Origin: Pseudarthrobacter equi
Lineage (GTDB): Bacteria; Actinomycetota; Actinomycetes; Actinomycetales; Micrococcaceae
Reading direction: 5' to 3'
Length of the DNA: 64,000 nucleotides
NCBI RefSeq assembly: GCF_900105535.1
Contig: NZ_LT629779.1
Span: 3,224,001-3,288,000 of the forward strand
In this document: positions 8,210-16,439 of the stretch, piece by piece
Layout: every line of letters begins with the position of its first letter
Position numbering within the stretch: the stretch's first letter is position 1
Notes under the pieces: generated by a model
What the model was told of the DNA's origin: nothing
Seen by the model: the letters and a program-made list of their open reading frames with translations, nothing else
Database searches by the model: none
Position numbers and translations under genes: made by a program

Positions 8210-9493
8210 GTGAGCACAACACCTACCCGTGTCTTCGTGGCGCGCCTCCTGGGACTCGACGTCTTCGACCCCCTGGGTGACCGGCTGGGCCGATTACGCG
8301 ATGTTGTGGTGCTCTCCCGCGGCTCGCAGGGGACCCCGCACGTGGTGGGTATCGTCGTCGAAGTGCCCGGGAAGAAGCGCGTGTTCGTGCCGATGACGCG
8401 CATCACCTCCATCGACCAGACGCAGGTCATCTGCACCGGCCTGGTCAACCTGCGCCGGTTCGAACAGCGCGGCGCGGAAACACTGGTGGTGGCCGAGATG
8501 TTCGACCGCCGCGTGACCCTCCGGGACGGCAGCGGCGACGCCACCATCGAGGACATCGCGATGGACCAGCACAGGTCCCGCGACTGGTTCGTCAGCAAGC
8601 TCTTCGTCCGGCGCGGCCACTCCCTGTCCCCGCTCAGCCGCCTGCGCCGCAACGAAACCCTCATCATCGACTGGGCCGACGCCCAACAGGGCGCACGCAC
8701 CGAACCGCAGGCAGCAACCCAGTTCGTGGCCAACCACGAGGACCTCAAACCAGCCGACTTCGCCGAGGCGCTCCAGGAGATGAGCGACAAGAGGCGTTTT
8801 GAAGTGGCCAGCGAACTGCAGGATGAGCGCCTGGCAGACGTCCTCCAAGAACTTCCCGAGGACGACCAGGTGGAGATTCTCTCCGCCCTGGACATCCAGC
8901 GGGCCGCCGACGTGCTCGAGGAAATGGACCCGGACGACGCCGCCGACCTCCTTGGCGAACTCCCCACGGCGCAGGCGGAGGAACTCCTCCAGCTGATGGA
9001 GCCCGAAGGCGCTGAGGACGTCCGCCGGCTCCTGGAATACGACGAGGACACCGCGGGCGGCCTCATGACCCCGGTACCGGTCATCCTGCCCCCGGAAGCC
9101 ACCGTGGCTGAAGCGCTGGCACATGTCCGGCGCGAGGAACTCTCCCCCGCCCTGGCCTCGTCCATCTTCATTGCCAGGCCGCCCATGGAGACTCCCACCG
9201 GCCGGTTCCTGGGTGTGGTGCACATCCAGCAGCTGCTCCGGTTCCCGCCGTTCGAGCCGCTGGGCAACCTGGTGGACAAGAACCTTGAGCCGCTCTCCGA
9301 CCAGGCCCACATCAGCGAAGTGGCGCGGACCCTGGCGACCTACAACCTGAACTCCCTTCCGGTGGTCAACGATGCCGGCCGGCTTGTGGGGGCGGTGACT
9401 GTTGATGACGTTTTGGATCATCTGTTGCCGGATGATTGGCGCGCCCATGATGGCGAGGCCCCGATAAGAAGGCTCGGTGGCCGTATTGGCTGA
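8210..9493 (+). CDS. Soluble MgtE-N/CBS domain protein with PRC-barrel-like N-terminus
   Basis: This 427-residue protein has three parts. An N-terminal beta-rich segment (LGLDVFDPLGDRLGRLRDVV) resembles a PRC barrel. A repeated helical MgtE-N superhelix occupies about residues 180-280 (ADVLQELPEDDQVEILSAL, AADLLGELPTAQAEELLQLM). A CBS pair occupies about residues 285-410. It lacks the C-terminal membrane domain of the MgtE Mg2+ channel, so it is a cytosolic sensor or regulator rather than a transporter. Its 3' end overlaps the start of the DUF1003 gene by 17 bases, implying coupled translation. Mycobacteria carry the same pair next to mrp. Start is a GTG at 8210 without a clear ribosome binding site. 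Confidence 0.85.
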   Translation: MSTTPTRVFVARLLGLDVFDPLGDRLGRLRDVVVLSRGSQGTPHVVGIVVEVPGKKRVFVPMTRITSIDQTQVICTGLVNLRRFEQRGAETLVVAEMFDRRVTLRDGSGDATIEDIAMDQHRSRDWFVSKLFVRRGHSLSPLSRLRRNETLIIDWADAQQGARTEPQAATQFVANHEDLKPADFAEALQEMSDKRRFEVASELQDERLADVLQELPEDDQVEILSALDIQRAADVLEEMDPDDAADLLGELPTAQAEELLQLMEPEGAEDVRRLLEYDEDTAGGLMTPVPVILPPEATVAEALAHVRREELSPALASSIFIARPPMETPTGRFLGVVHIQQLLRFPPFEPLGNLVDKNLEPLSDQAHISEVARTLATYNLNSLPVVNDAGRLVGAVTVDDVLDHLLPDDWRAHDGEAPIRRLGGRIG

Positions 9494-10187
9494 CAACAGC
9501 GCTCCGAAGAACCCCAACCAGCGGAACACCGGCAACGCCGCGGCCAAGAACAACAACAAGGGCAGCCTGGACACGCCGCTGAGTGGCAGGCAGCGGATCC
9601 TGCCCAAGTTCTCTCCGGACCCCGACGCTTTCGGTCACGCCACGGAGGGCTTCGCCCGCTTCATGGGCACTCCGCAGTTCCTGGTCTACATGACCATTTT
9701 CTGCATCTTCTGGCTGTGCTGGAACACCTGGGCGCCGGTTGACTGGCAGTTCGACTCCCGCGACCTCGGCTTCACGCTGCTGACGCTGATGCTGTCCCTC
9801 CAGGCGTCCTACGCGGCACCGCTGCTGCTGCTGGCCCAAAACCGGCAGGACGACCGCGACCGCGTGTCCCTTCAGCAGGACCGCCAGCGTGCCGAGCGGA
9901 ACCTGTCGGACACCGAATACCTCACCCGGGAACTCGCCTCGCTGCGGATCGCCCTGCGCGAGGTGGCCACCCGCGACTATGTCCGGGCCGAGTTGCGCTC
10001 CCTCCTCGAGGACATGCTGGAAGCCCAGGAAGAACTGCGCACGCACGACACCACCGGCCAGGGCAGCCACGAGTCGCCCAAGGACAAAGTCAAGGAAAAG
10101 CTCCGCGAACAACGCGACCGGCAGCGCAATCCCCGCACGCAGCAAATCCCCCGGGTCAAGCCCGGCCATTCCACCCAGGACCGGTAA
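9477..10187 (+). CDS. DUF1003 inner-membrane protein
   Basis: This 236-residue protein has the DUF1003 core. Two hydrophobic helices lie near residues 65-115 (FLVYMTIFCIFWLCWNTW and FTLLTLMLSLQASYAAPLLL), followed by AQNRQDDRDRV and a charged coiled-coil-like stretch to about residue 190. The N- and C-termini are polar and disordered. The family function is unknown. The 17-base overlap with the upstream MgtE-N/CBS gene suggests the two products act together, perhaps as a membrane partner of the sensor. The start codon is GTG at 9477; the conserved part begins about 30 residues later, so a later start cannot be excluded. Confidence 0.88.
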   Translation: MAVLADNSAPKNPNQRNTGNAAAKNNNKGSLDTPLSGRQRILPKFSPDPDAFGHATEGFARFMGTPQFLVYMTIFCIFWLCWNTWAPVDWQFDSRDLGFTLLTLMLSLQASYAAPLLLLAQNRQDDRDRVSLQQDRQRAERNLSDTEYLTRELASLRIALREVATRDYVRAELRSLLEDMLEAQEELRTHDTTGQGSHESPKDKVKEKLREQRDRQRNPRTQQIPRVKPGHSTQDR

Positions 10188-10196
10188 ACACCCTTC

Positions 10197-11342
10197 ATGG
10201 ATACAGCAACACCCGGCAATTCCCCGCTGCTCCAGGACGTCCACGACGCCCTCGCCACCGTCATTGACCCTGAACTGCGGCGTCCCATCACCGAACTCGG
10301 CATGGTGGACGCCGTCCACGTGTCCGGGGACGGCAAAGTCAACCTCACGGTCCTGCTCACCATCGCCGGCTGCCCGCTGAGGGACACCATCACGTCCGAC
10401 GCCGAGTCAGCCCTGGCAGCAGTCCCGGGCGTGACCGGCGTCGACGTCGAACTCAAGGTCATGGACCAGGCCCAGCGGGACGCCCTGAAGGAAAAACTCC
10501 GAGGGCCTGGCGGCCAGCGCGGCATCCCCTTCAACCAGCCCGGTTCCCTGACGAAGGTCTATGCGGTTGCCAGCGGCAAGGGCGGGGTGGGCAAGTCCTC
10601 CGTAACCGTCAACCTCGCCACGGCACTGGCCGCGCAGGGGCTCCGCGTGGGGATCGTGGATGCGGATGTCTACGGTTTCTCTGTTCCGGCGCTCATGGGC
10701 ATCACCCAGGCCCCCACGCGCGTGGACGACATGATCCTGCCGCCGGTGGCCTATGGCGTGAAGGTCATCTCCATCGGCATGTTCGTCACCGGCAACCAGC
10801 CCGTGGCCTGGCGCGGGCCAATGCTGCACCGGGCACTGGAGCAGTTCCTCACGGACGTCTACTTCGGTGACCTGGACGCCCTCTTCCTCGACCTTCCGCC
10901 GGGCACGGGAGATATTGCCATTTCGGTGGCCCAGCTACTGCCCAAGGCCGAAATCCTGGTGGTCACCACTCCGCAGGCCGCCGCCGCGGACGTCGCCGAA
11001 CGCGCGGGCGCCATCGCCACCCAAACGGGGCAAACGGTTGCGGGCGTCATCGAGAACATGTCCTACCTTGAGATGCCCGACGGCGGGAGGATGGAACTGT
11101 TCGGAAGCGGCGGCGGGGCGGTGCTCACCGAGCGGCTGACTGCAGCTGTGGGCGCCGACGTTCCACTGCTGGGCCAGATCCCGCTGGACATCAAACTTCG
11201 CGAAGGCGGGGACACCGGGGCGCCCATCGTGCTTGGCCAGCCGGACACTGCGGCGGCTAAGGCGTTGACGGGAATTGCCGCGAGCCTGGCTTCAAAGCCG
11301 CGTGGCCTGGCCGGGATGAAGCTGGGCCTGCAGCCCCGCTAG
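10197..11342 (+). CDS. mrp: Mrp/NBP35-family P-loop ATPase, Fe-S carrier type
   Basis: This 381-residue protein has a DUF59/MIP18-like N-terminal domain (about residues 10-90, with TIAGCPLRDTITSD) followed by a ParA-like ATPase domain. The deviant Walker A is SGKGGVGKSSVTVNLA near residue 126 and the switch region is LDLPPGTGDIAISV. Mrp/ApbC proteins carry and deliver iron-sulfur clusters. The C-terminal CxxC that binds the bridging cluster in many homologues is absent; the equivalent place reads ENMSYLEMPDGG. It lies nine bases after the DUF1003 gene and is likely in the same operon. It is convergent with tatB, as in mycobacteria. Confidence 0.92.
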   Translation: MDTATPGNSPLLQDVHDALATVIDPELRRPITELGMVDAVHVSGDGKVNLTVLLTIAGCPLRDTITSDAESALAAVPGVTGVDVELKVMDQAQRDALKEKLRGPGGQRGIPFNQPGSLTKVYAVASGKGGVGKSSVTVNLATALAAQGLRVGIVDADVYGFSVPALMGITQAPTRVDDMILPPVAYGVKVISIGMFVTGNQPVAWRGPMLHRALEQFLTDVYFGDLDALFLDLPPGTGDIAISVAQLLPKAEILVVTTPQAAAADVAERAGAIATQTGQTVAGVIENMSYLEMPDGGRMELFGSGGGAVLTERLTAAVGADVPLLGQIPLDIKLREGGDTGAPIVLGQPDTAAAKALTGIAASLASKPRGLAGMKLGLQPR

Positions 11343-11382
11343 TCGCGCTGGTCTAATCCCGCAGTCGCTTGGCCTGAACGGC

Positions 11383-11796
11383 TCAGGTGGCCTCGGTGTC
11401 GAATGGTGCGGCCTCGCCCGGTGGCAGGCTCTGCACTACGCGTTCCGGCCGGGACCGGGCGGACTCATCTGCCGCTCCTACTGCTGCTGCGCCTGCAACG
11501 GCTGCCACTGCGGCCGGGGCACCGGAGCTGACGGGCTTGGTGTCGTCATCCAGCAGCGCTTCCTTGATGATGCGCCGCGGGTCGTACTGCCGGGGATCGT
11601 ACTTCTTCCAGTCGACATCGTCGATGTCGATGCCCACTTCTTCCTTGATCTGTTCGCGGGCACCGGACGCCATGCGCCGGACTTCCTTCACCAGATTGGC
11701 GAGCTTCTGGGTATATTCGGGCAGCCTCTGGGGGCCGATCACCAGGACACCGATGATCAGCAGGAGGAAGAACTCCGGGCCGTTGATACCAAACAC
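11383..11796 (-). CDS. tatB: Sec-independent protein translocase TatB
   Basis: This 137-residue twin-arginine translocation component has the canonical architecture: a short N-terminus (MFGINGPEF), one membrane helix (LLLIIGVLVIGPQRLPE), an amphipathic helix (KLANLVKEVRRMASGAREQ), then a disordered Ala/Pro-rich tail. TatB forms the substrate-receptor complex with TatC for folded protein export. It is the last gene of the leftward sigE/anti-sigma/tatB group, 69 bases after the anti-sigma gene. No htrA gene lies between them, unlike the mycobacterial order. Confidence 0.95.
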   Translation of the reverse strand: MFGINGPEFFLLLIIGVLVIGPQRLPEYTQKLANLVKEVRRMASGAREQIKEEVGIDIDDVDWKKYDPRQYDPRRIIKEALLDDDTKPVSSGAPAAVAAVAGAAAVGAADESARSRPERVVQSLPPGEAAPFDTEAT

Positions 11797-11865
11797 TTTA
11801 GGAAGATTACCCTCTCCGGGCTGCCAGTGACGATTCGCGCCCGGCGGGGGCGGAAACAGCCTGCA

Positions 11866-12726
11866 TTACTGGGTAAAGACGGCCACGATCCTGTTGATTC
11901 CGCGCTGTAATCGGTTTCCCAAGGGCTCCTGAGCGGCGTCTTGGGCATTGCTGTCGACGCCCGCAGTGAGCCCCTCCGCGGCCACGCCGCCGACTTGCTC
12001 CAGGATGGGCCCTGCGTCATCTGCCTGCTCGGCGGGCAGGTTCGACTCGAAAGTGAAGGTCCGTCCTCCGGATGTATAGGTTGCTGACCACGGCGAGGTT
12101 CCCAGCACCTGGACCGGACTGCCCTGGCGGCCCACCGCCTCTACCGCCGCCGTGTTGCCCGCGTGCTGCTCGGTCAGGGTGGCGTAGTGGGATCCGTCGC
12201 TAAGCCGCAGCTCCACCGCCGGCTGTCCGCCCCTGGTAACTGCTTTGGCGGACTCCAGGCGGAACCCCATGGCTTCGAGCACCGGGCAGGCCCAGCCCTC
12301 CTGGCGCAGGCTGCTGAGCTGGTCCGCTGTGAGGGCCCTGCCGTCAGCGGGGGTGTGTGCCGAGACCTGGGCAAGTGTCGCCGGCGCAACGGCATTTCCG
12401 GGAAGGGGCTCTCCGGCCGCAGCGAGTGCACCGACACCGAGGACACCCGCGGCGGCCACGGTACCGCCCGCGGCCATGGCCAGGACTCGTGCTGCCGTGC
12501 GGGGGGCAGTGAGGGGAAGCGTTGCAGGAACCGGCTGGGCCGCGAGCAGCGACGTCCGTTCCAGGAGCCGCGCCGTCAGGTCATTGCTTGCCGGCGGGAT
12601 GGGAGCCTCACGGAGCCGCTCCAAGTACTGGCGTTCCCGGCGCATGGCCAGGGCGCATTCCGGACAGGACGCCACGTGGCTGGAGGTGCGCGCGTGCCTG
12701 CCGCCGGAGTTGAAGGGGGGCCTCAT
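11866..12726 (-). CDS. rseA: Zinc-finger anti-sigma factor partner of SigE (RseA-like)
   Basis: This 286-residue membrane protein has an N-terminal HxxxCxxC zinc-binding anti-sigma motif (HVASCPEC, residues about 17-24). A hydrophobic segment near residues 85-110 (VLAMAAGGTVAAAGVLGVGA) is followed by an extracytoplasmic domain of about 170 residues. It starts seven bases after the ECF sigma gene, which places it as its cognate inhibitor at the membrane. The cytoplasmic part before the motif is only about 16 residues and lacks the upstream His seen in many ZAS domains. The start ATG has a poor ribosome binding site, so translation is probably coupled to sigE. Release mechanism (phosphorylation or proteolysis) is not visible. 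Confidence 0.88.
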   Translation of the reverse strand: MRPPFNSGGRHARTSSHVASCPECALAMRRERQYLERLREAPIPPASNDLTARLLERTSLLAAQPVPATLPLTAPRTAARVLAMAAGGTVAAAGVLGVGALAAAGEPLPGNAVAPATLAQVSAHTPADGRALTADQLSSLRQEGWACPVLEAMGFRLESAKAVTRGGQPAVELRLSDGSHYATLTEQHAGNTAAVEAVGRQGSPVQVLGTSPWSATYTSGGRTFTFESNLPAEQADDAGPILEQVGGVAAEGLTAGVDSNAQDAAQEPLGNRLQRGINRIVAVFTQ

Positions 12727-12733
12727 GCGCCGA

Positions 12734-13348
12734 TCAGAGGATGCCGGCGATGCGGGGCATGGACAGTTTGCGCCGGGCGTGCTGCGGCCGGGGATCCCTG
12801 TGCGCGAGCTTTTCCCGCAGCATGGTCCTGCCGCGGTGGATCCGGGAGCGGACCGTCCCGAGCTTCACGCCAAGGGCTGCTGCCACTTCGTCGTAGGACA
12901 GGCCTTCGAGGTCGCACAGCACGACGGCGGCGCGGAAGTCCGGTGGCAGTTCCTCCAGGGCGGCCTGGACGTCCAGGTCCAGGTTGTTCAGTTCGAAGCT
13001 CTGCTCCGGACCGGGCTCGCGTCCGGGAAGGCGGGACTCTGCGTCCTCGGCCAGCGCGTCAAACCGGATGCGGGTCTTCCGGCGCGCCTGGTCCAGGAAG
13101 AGGTTTGTGGTGATGCGGTGCAGCCAGCCATCCAGCGTTCCGGGCTTGAAGTTTTCCAGCGAGCGGAAGACGCGGACAAACACCTCCTGGGTGAGGTCCT
13201 CGGCGTCGAACCTGTTGCCGGTCAGGCGGTAGGCCAGCCGGTAAACTTTTGCCGAGTGGTTGGTGACCACTTCTTCCCAGGTGGGACGGACCCAATCGGC
13301 TTCGGGATGTTGAACTGCTGGGACAGGTGCCACTACTGAAGATGACAT
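12734..13348 (-). CDS. sigE: ECF RNA polymerase sigma factor SigE-like
   Basis: This 204-residue group 4 sigma factor has region 2 ([20 protein letters not shown], then [12 protein letters not shown]) and region 4 ([39 protein letters not shown]). The similarity and neighbourhood (anti-sigma, tatB, divergent O-methyltransferase, nearby mrp) match mycobacterial SigE, which controls the envelope-stress response. The ribosome binding site GAGGGGAG precedes the ATG at 13348. The 228-base gap to the divergent O-methyltransferase must hold its promoter. I could not identify a convincing autoregulatory ECF promoter there. Confidence 0.93.
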   Translation of the reverse strand: MSSSVVAPVPAVQHPEADWVRPTWEEVVTNHSAKVYRLAYRLTGNRFDAEDLTQEVFVRVFRSLENFKPGTLDGWLHRITTNLFLDQARRKTRIRFDALAEDAESRLPGREPGPEQSFELNNLDLDVQAALEELPPDFRAAVVLCDLEGLSYDEVAAALGVKLGTVRSRIHRGRTMLREKLAHRDPRPQHARRKLSMPRIAGIL

Positions 13349-13576
13349 CGTCCACTCCCCTCGTGGAATGCTAACGCCCGGATACTGTTGACATCTCTGA
13401 TTCGGCGCCGGTCATCTCTTGGATGAGCGGATAATAATCATTTCAAACTTGGCTGGGAATTTCCTGACTGCGGGAAAGTTATGCCGTGGGCGCAACCGCC
13501 CGCCTGCCATAAGGTTTCGCCCCGACCCATTAGGCTGTAGAAGACAACCCCCGCTACGCCCAGAAAGCGAACATTA

Positions 13577-14209
13577 ATGAGTGCCGACAAGTCCATCAGC
13601 TGGTCCTTTGCAGAAGATCTGCCCGCTGAGGATGACGTCATGCTTCGGGCCCGGGAGCGTTCCTTTGAACTCGGCGTAACCCCCATCGGCCCGGGGGTAG
13701 GGGCCGTCCTTACGGTCTTGGCGGCCGCGTCCAAGGCCCAGACCGCCGTCGAAATTGGAACGGGTGCGGGGGTGTCCGGCGTTTGCCTGCTGCGCGGCCT
13801 CGGGCCGCAGGCCGTTTTGACCACTATCGACGTGGATGTTGAACACCTGAAAGCCGCCCGCGAAGCCTATGCCGAAGCCGGCAGCCCTGCCAATCGGACC
13901 CGCACCATCTCGGGCCGCGCCGGCGACGTCCTGCCCCGCCTCACGGACAACGCCTACGACATCGTCTTTATCGACGCGGACAAGCCCGGCCTGCCCGGCT
14001 ACGTGGAGCAGGCCGTCCGCCTCCTGAAGCGTTCCGGGCTGCTGATCATCAACGACGCCCTGGACAAGGACAAGGTTGCCAATCCGGCGGGACGCGAACC
14101 CAACACGGTCATCCTTCGGCAGGTAGGCAAGGCCATCCGCGAGGACGACAGGCTGGCCACCGCCATGCTCCCCACCGGAGACGGCTTGCTGGTGGCCGTC
14201 AAGAAGTAA
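13577..14209 (+). CDS. O-methyltransferase, class I SAM-dependent (COMT-like)
   Basis: This 210-residue methyltransferase has the AdoMet-binding glycine motif TAVEIGTGAGVSGVCL near residues 57-72 and the acidic metal-site segment YDIVFIDADKPG near residue 130. It resembles the cation-dependent caffeoyl-CoA O-methyltransferase type. The natural substrate in actinobacteria is unknown. It is divergent from sigE, the same arrangement as the Rv1220c-type gene next to sigE in mycobacteria, so a role in stress physiology is possible but unproven. A hairpin at 14274-14310 ends the transcript. Confidence 0.9.
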   Translation: MSADKSISWSFAEDLPAEDDVMLRARERSFELGVTPIGPGVGAVLTVLAAASKAQTAVEIGTGAGVSGVCLLRGLGPQAVLTTIDVDVEHLKAAREAYAEAGSPANRTRTISGRAGDVLPRLTDNAYDIVFIDADKPGLPGYVEQAVRLLKRSGLLIINDALDKDKVANPAGREPNTVILRQVGKAIREDDRLATAMLPTGDGLLVAVKK

Positions 14210-14273
14210 CGCTGCTGGTTTGCGCGATGGCGCCCTGCCGGCAGCGGATTAGCAGCAAAGCGCACCGGGAACG

Positions 14274-14310
14274 GAACAGGGCCCGCAGCCAAAGGCCGCG
14301 GACCCTGTCC
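14274..14310. terminator. Hairpin between convergent genes
   Basis: A 17-base stem with a few mismatches and an AAA loop separates the O-methyltransferase from the DUF3117 gene. It can fold on either strand, so it is a likely bidirectional terminator. Confidence 0.75.
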
Positions 14311-14317
14311 GGCACGA

Positions 14318-14485
14318 TTATTCGGTAACGCCTACCAGGCATTCCTTGAGGTTTGCTGCCTCCGCAGCGTTCAGCTCAACCACAAGACGTCCGCCGCCTT
14401 CGAGCGGGACGCGCATGATCAGGCTGCGGCCCTCCTTGGTGACTTCCATTGGGCCGTCGCCGGTGCGTGGTTTCATAGCAGCCAT
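14318..14485 (-). CDS. DUF3117 small protein
   Basis: This 55-residue actinobacterial protein begins MAAMKPRTGDGPMEVTKEG and ends NLKECLVGVTE. The sequence is highly characteristic of DUF3117, a small conserved family of unknown function that is nearly universal in high-GC Gram-positives and usually of this size. The product is predicted to be a compact beta-rich cytoplasmic protein. A weak purine-rich GGAATTCCTC motif precedes the ATG at 14485. Downstream on its strand lies the convergent hairpin at 14274-14310. Confidence 0.9.
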   Translation of the reverse strand: MAAMKPRTGDGPMEVTKEGRSLIMRVPLEGGGRLVVELNAAEAANLKECLVGVTE

Positions 14486-14718
14486 GAGGAATTCCCCTCC
14501 ATTTTGTCCCAGGACTGATCAGCCCGGTCGGGCTGTGTCCGCATGTCGATCAGGCTGCTATGACGGCGGGGCTCTCCACCGCCAAAGCTGCGCGTATTCT
14601 GAATGCTTTTTGTCCTTGCTTACTGACTATTATCCCGGAATTACCCGTACGTAGCTAATCGATGGACATTTTCGGCACGCCTTAATTCCGGCTTTGACGT
14701 GCACGGAAGCACAATTAA

Positions 14719-15978
14719 TCAGGGCGGGTAATCGCCCCCGCCGGGCAACTGCGCCCAGGCCCACAGCCACACGATCCACACCATCTGCAGCAGCAGGAAC
14801 ATTGTCACGACAGTCCCCCGGTAGGCCCTCGAGCGGGACAGCAGGACGGCACCAAGTGCCAGCGGGAAAAGGGGCAACAGCATCCGGAAGGTGCTGGTCT
14901 GCGGGTGCAGGAAAACCACCAGGTAACCCATGTAGCAGGCGCACCACAGGCGCATTTCGACGCCGAGGCGCACCACCGGCGGAAGGAACAGCATGGCGCC
15001 GAACAGCGCCACGAAAACAAACGGGGCCAGTACGCCCAGCACCGGGCCGAAAAGGTCGACGCCGGTATCAAACCAGGGCCTGAACGGCACCAGGTCATGC
15101 CCGCGCCACACCGTCTCGGTTTTGGTATACGCCTCGATGTCGCCCGTTACAGCCCACGCTGCCGCCGGCCAGGCCAGTGCGGACAGGCCAGCGACACCGG
15201 TCAGGGCGCCCAGGCGGACCAGTTCACCTGCCGAGTGCCCGGCGGAATTCGGTGCGATCGGTTGTCCCTGCCTGAACCGGGACACCAGCCGGACGACGAG
15301 GAGGATCGCAAGCATCGCGGCGAAGGGCACCCCCACCGGGCGTGACAGGCACATCAGCACCACCACGGGCAACGCCCACAGGTATTGCCGGCGGACCACC
15401 AGCAACAGCGCCGCCGCCAGCAGCAGCAGCGTGAGCGGCTCGGCGTAGGGCACCTGCAGGACGGCCGATACCGGGAACGTGGCGAAGAACGCCACCCCCC
15501 ACAGCGCCGGAGCGTGGGCCGCTTTGTGCCGGAACAGCACGTAAACCACCAGCGCGGCCGCCCAGCCGGACAGCATGGCGATGATGGTCAGCGAAGCTGC
15601 GGGGTTCATCCCGGTCAGGCCGCTCAGGCCACGGGCCAACGCCGGGAAAAGCGGGTAGAACGCCCACGCATTTTCCTGCACGTTGCCCAGGGCATCCGTA
15701 GGCAGTTGCGTGGGATAGCCGTTGGCAATGACTTCGCCGTACCACCGGGCATCCCAGATATTGATGAAGTTCCAATAGTCGGGTTTGGCCGGGAACCATG
15801 GGTTGGTGCCTTGATGCAGTGCTGCAGCCATGAAGATGCAGGCGCTGACGAGCCGGGCAGCCACGTAAATGGCGGACACCTGCGCCCACCACGGCCAGCG
15901 CCGGACCACCTCGCCCACCCTGGCGGCCGCAGCCTGCGCAGAACCAAGGTTCGCGCGGCGGCTGTCCACGGTGCTCAC
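14719..15978 (-). CDS. PIG-V-like membrane mannosyltransferase
   Basis: This 419-residue polytopic protein has roughly nine to eleven hydrophobic helices (for example VSAIYVAARLVSACIFMAAA and LTIIAMLSGWAAALVVYVLF). The family marker is the extracytoplasmic WDARWYGEVIANGYP loop near residues 75-90, resembling the Asp-containing catalytic loop of GPI mannosyltransferase PIG-V and related GT-C enzymes. In actinobacteria such proteins add mannose from polyprenyl-phosphate-mannose to lipids or proteins; the acceptor here is not known. A GTG start overlaps the stop of the DivIVA-domain gene by four bases (GTGA), so the two are cotranslated. Confidence 0.8.
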   Translation of the reverse strand: MSTVDSRRANLGSAQAAAARVGEVVRRWPWWAQVSAIYVAARLVSACIFMAAALHQGTNPWFPAKPDYWNFINIWDARWYGEVIANGYPTQLPTDALGNVQENAWAFYPLFPALARGLSGLTGMNPAASLTIIAMLSGWAAALVVYVLFRHKAAHAPALWGVAFFATFPVSAVLQVPYAEPLTLLLLAAALLLVVRRQYLWALPVVVLMCLSRPVGVPFAAMLAILLVVRLVSRFRQGQPIAPNSAGHSAGELVRLGALTGVAGLSALAWPAAAWAVTGDIEAYTKTETVWRGHDLVPFRPWFDTGVDLFGPVLGVLAPFVFVALFGAMLFLPPVVRLGVEMRLWCACYMGYLVVFLHPQTSTFRMLLPLFPLALGAVLLSRSRAYRGTVVTMFLLLQMVWIVWLWAWAQLPGGGDYPP

Positions 15979-16400
15979 CGGACGTCCGCAGCGGATGGCG
16001 CGGTCCCGCCGTCGGACGTCTTTCCGGGCTCGACGGCGGACACCGCGCCTTGACTGTCCCCTCGCCCGGCATTGGCCTCCAGGGCGTGGAGGCGTGACCG
16101 CAGCTCGTCGGACTCCTGCCGGGCCACAGCGAGCTGGTCCCGCAGCTCGTCGAGGACCTGGTCCACCTGGTCCATGCGGTAACCCCGGAGGCCGAGTGCG
16201 AAACGCACCCGGTCCACATCGCGGGGCGCGGCGTCGGCCGGGAGCAGCACCGGGGGAAGGTTTGCCGGCGGTTGCTCAAAACCGCCGTCCAGCAGCGCGG
16301 GCAACGCCTGCCGGCCGGTCTTCCGCGAGCGCAGCCCGACGCCGGTCCACAGCACTGCCCCAACCAGCACGATGGCAAGGAAAACGAGAAAGAAGCTCAC
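15975..16400 (-). CDS. DivIVA-domain membrane-anchored protein
   Basis: This 141-residue protein has an N-terminal membrane helix (FFLVFLAIVLVGAVLWTGVG) and a short DivIVA-type helix-turn (RFALGLRGYRMDQVDQVLDE). A coiled coil follows (LRDQLAVARQESDELRSRL) and then a polar tail. DivIVA-domain proteins mark poles or division sites and organise wall synthesis; this small anchored form occurs in the same neighbourhood as DUF3117 and LOG genes in mycobacteria. It precedes and overlaps the mannosyltransferase gene, hinting at a link with envelope assembly. Start is a GTG at 16400. Confidence 0.82.
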   Translation of the reverse strand: MSFFLVFLAIVLVGAVLWTGVGLRSRKTGRQALPALLDGGFEQPPANLPPVLLPADAAPRDVDRVRFALGLRGYRMDQVDQVLDELRDQLAVARQESDELRSRLHALEANAGRGDSQGAVSAVEPGKTSDGGTAPSAADVR

Positions 16401-16439
16401 CGTCCCATCGTGCCAGAACGGTGCCGGGCAGGCTGCGTG

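Noticed and set aside
8210..9493. Mg2+ channel MgtE
   Set aside because: No C-terminal membrane helices are present, only the N-terminal and CBS parts.
13349..13576. A specific SigE autoregulatory promoter between sigE and the O-methyltransferase
   Set aside because: GGAAAT and GTT boxes are present but at poor spacing, so I do not call a promoter.
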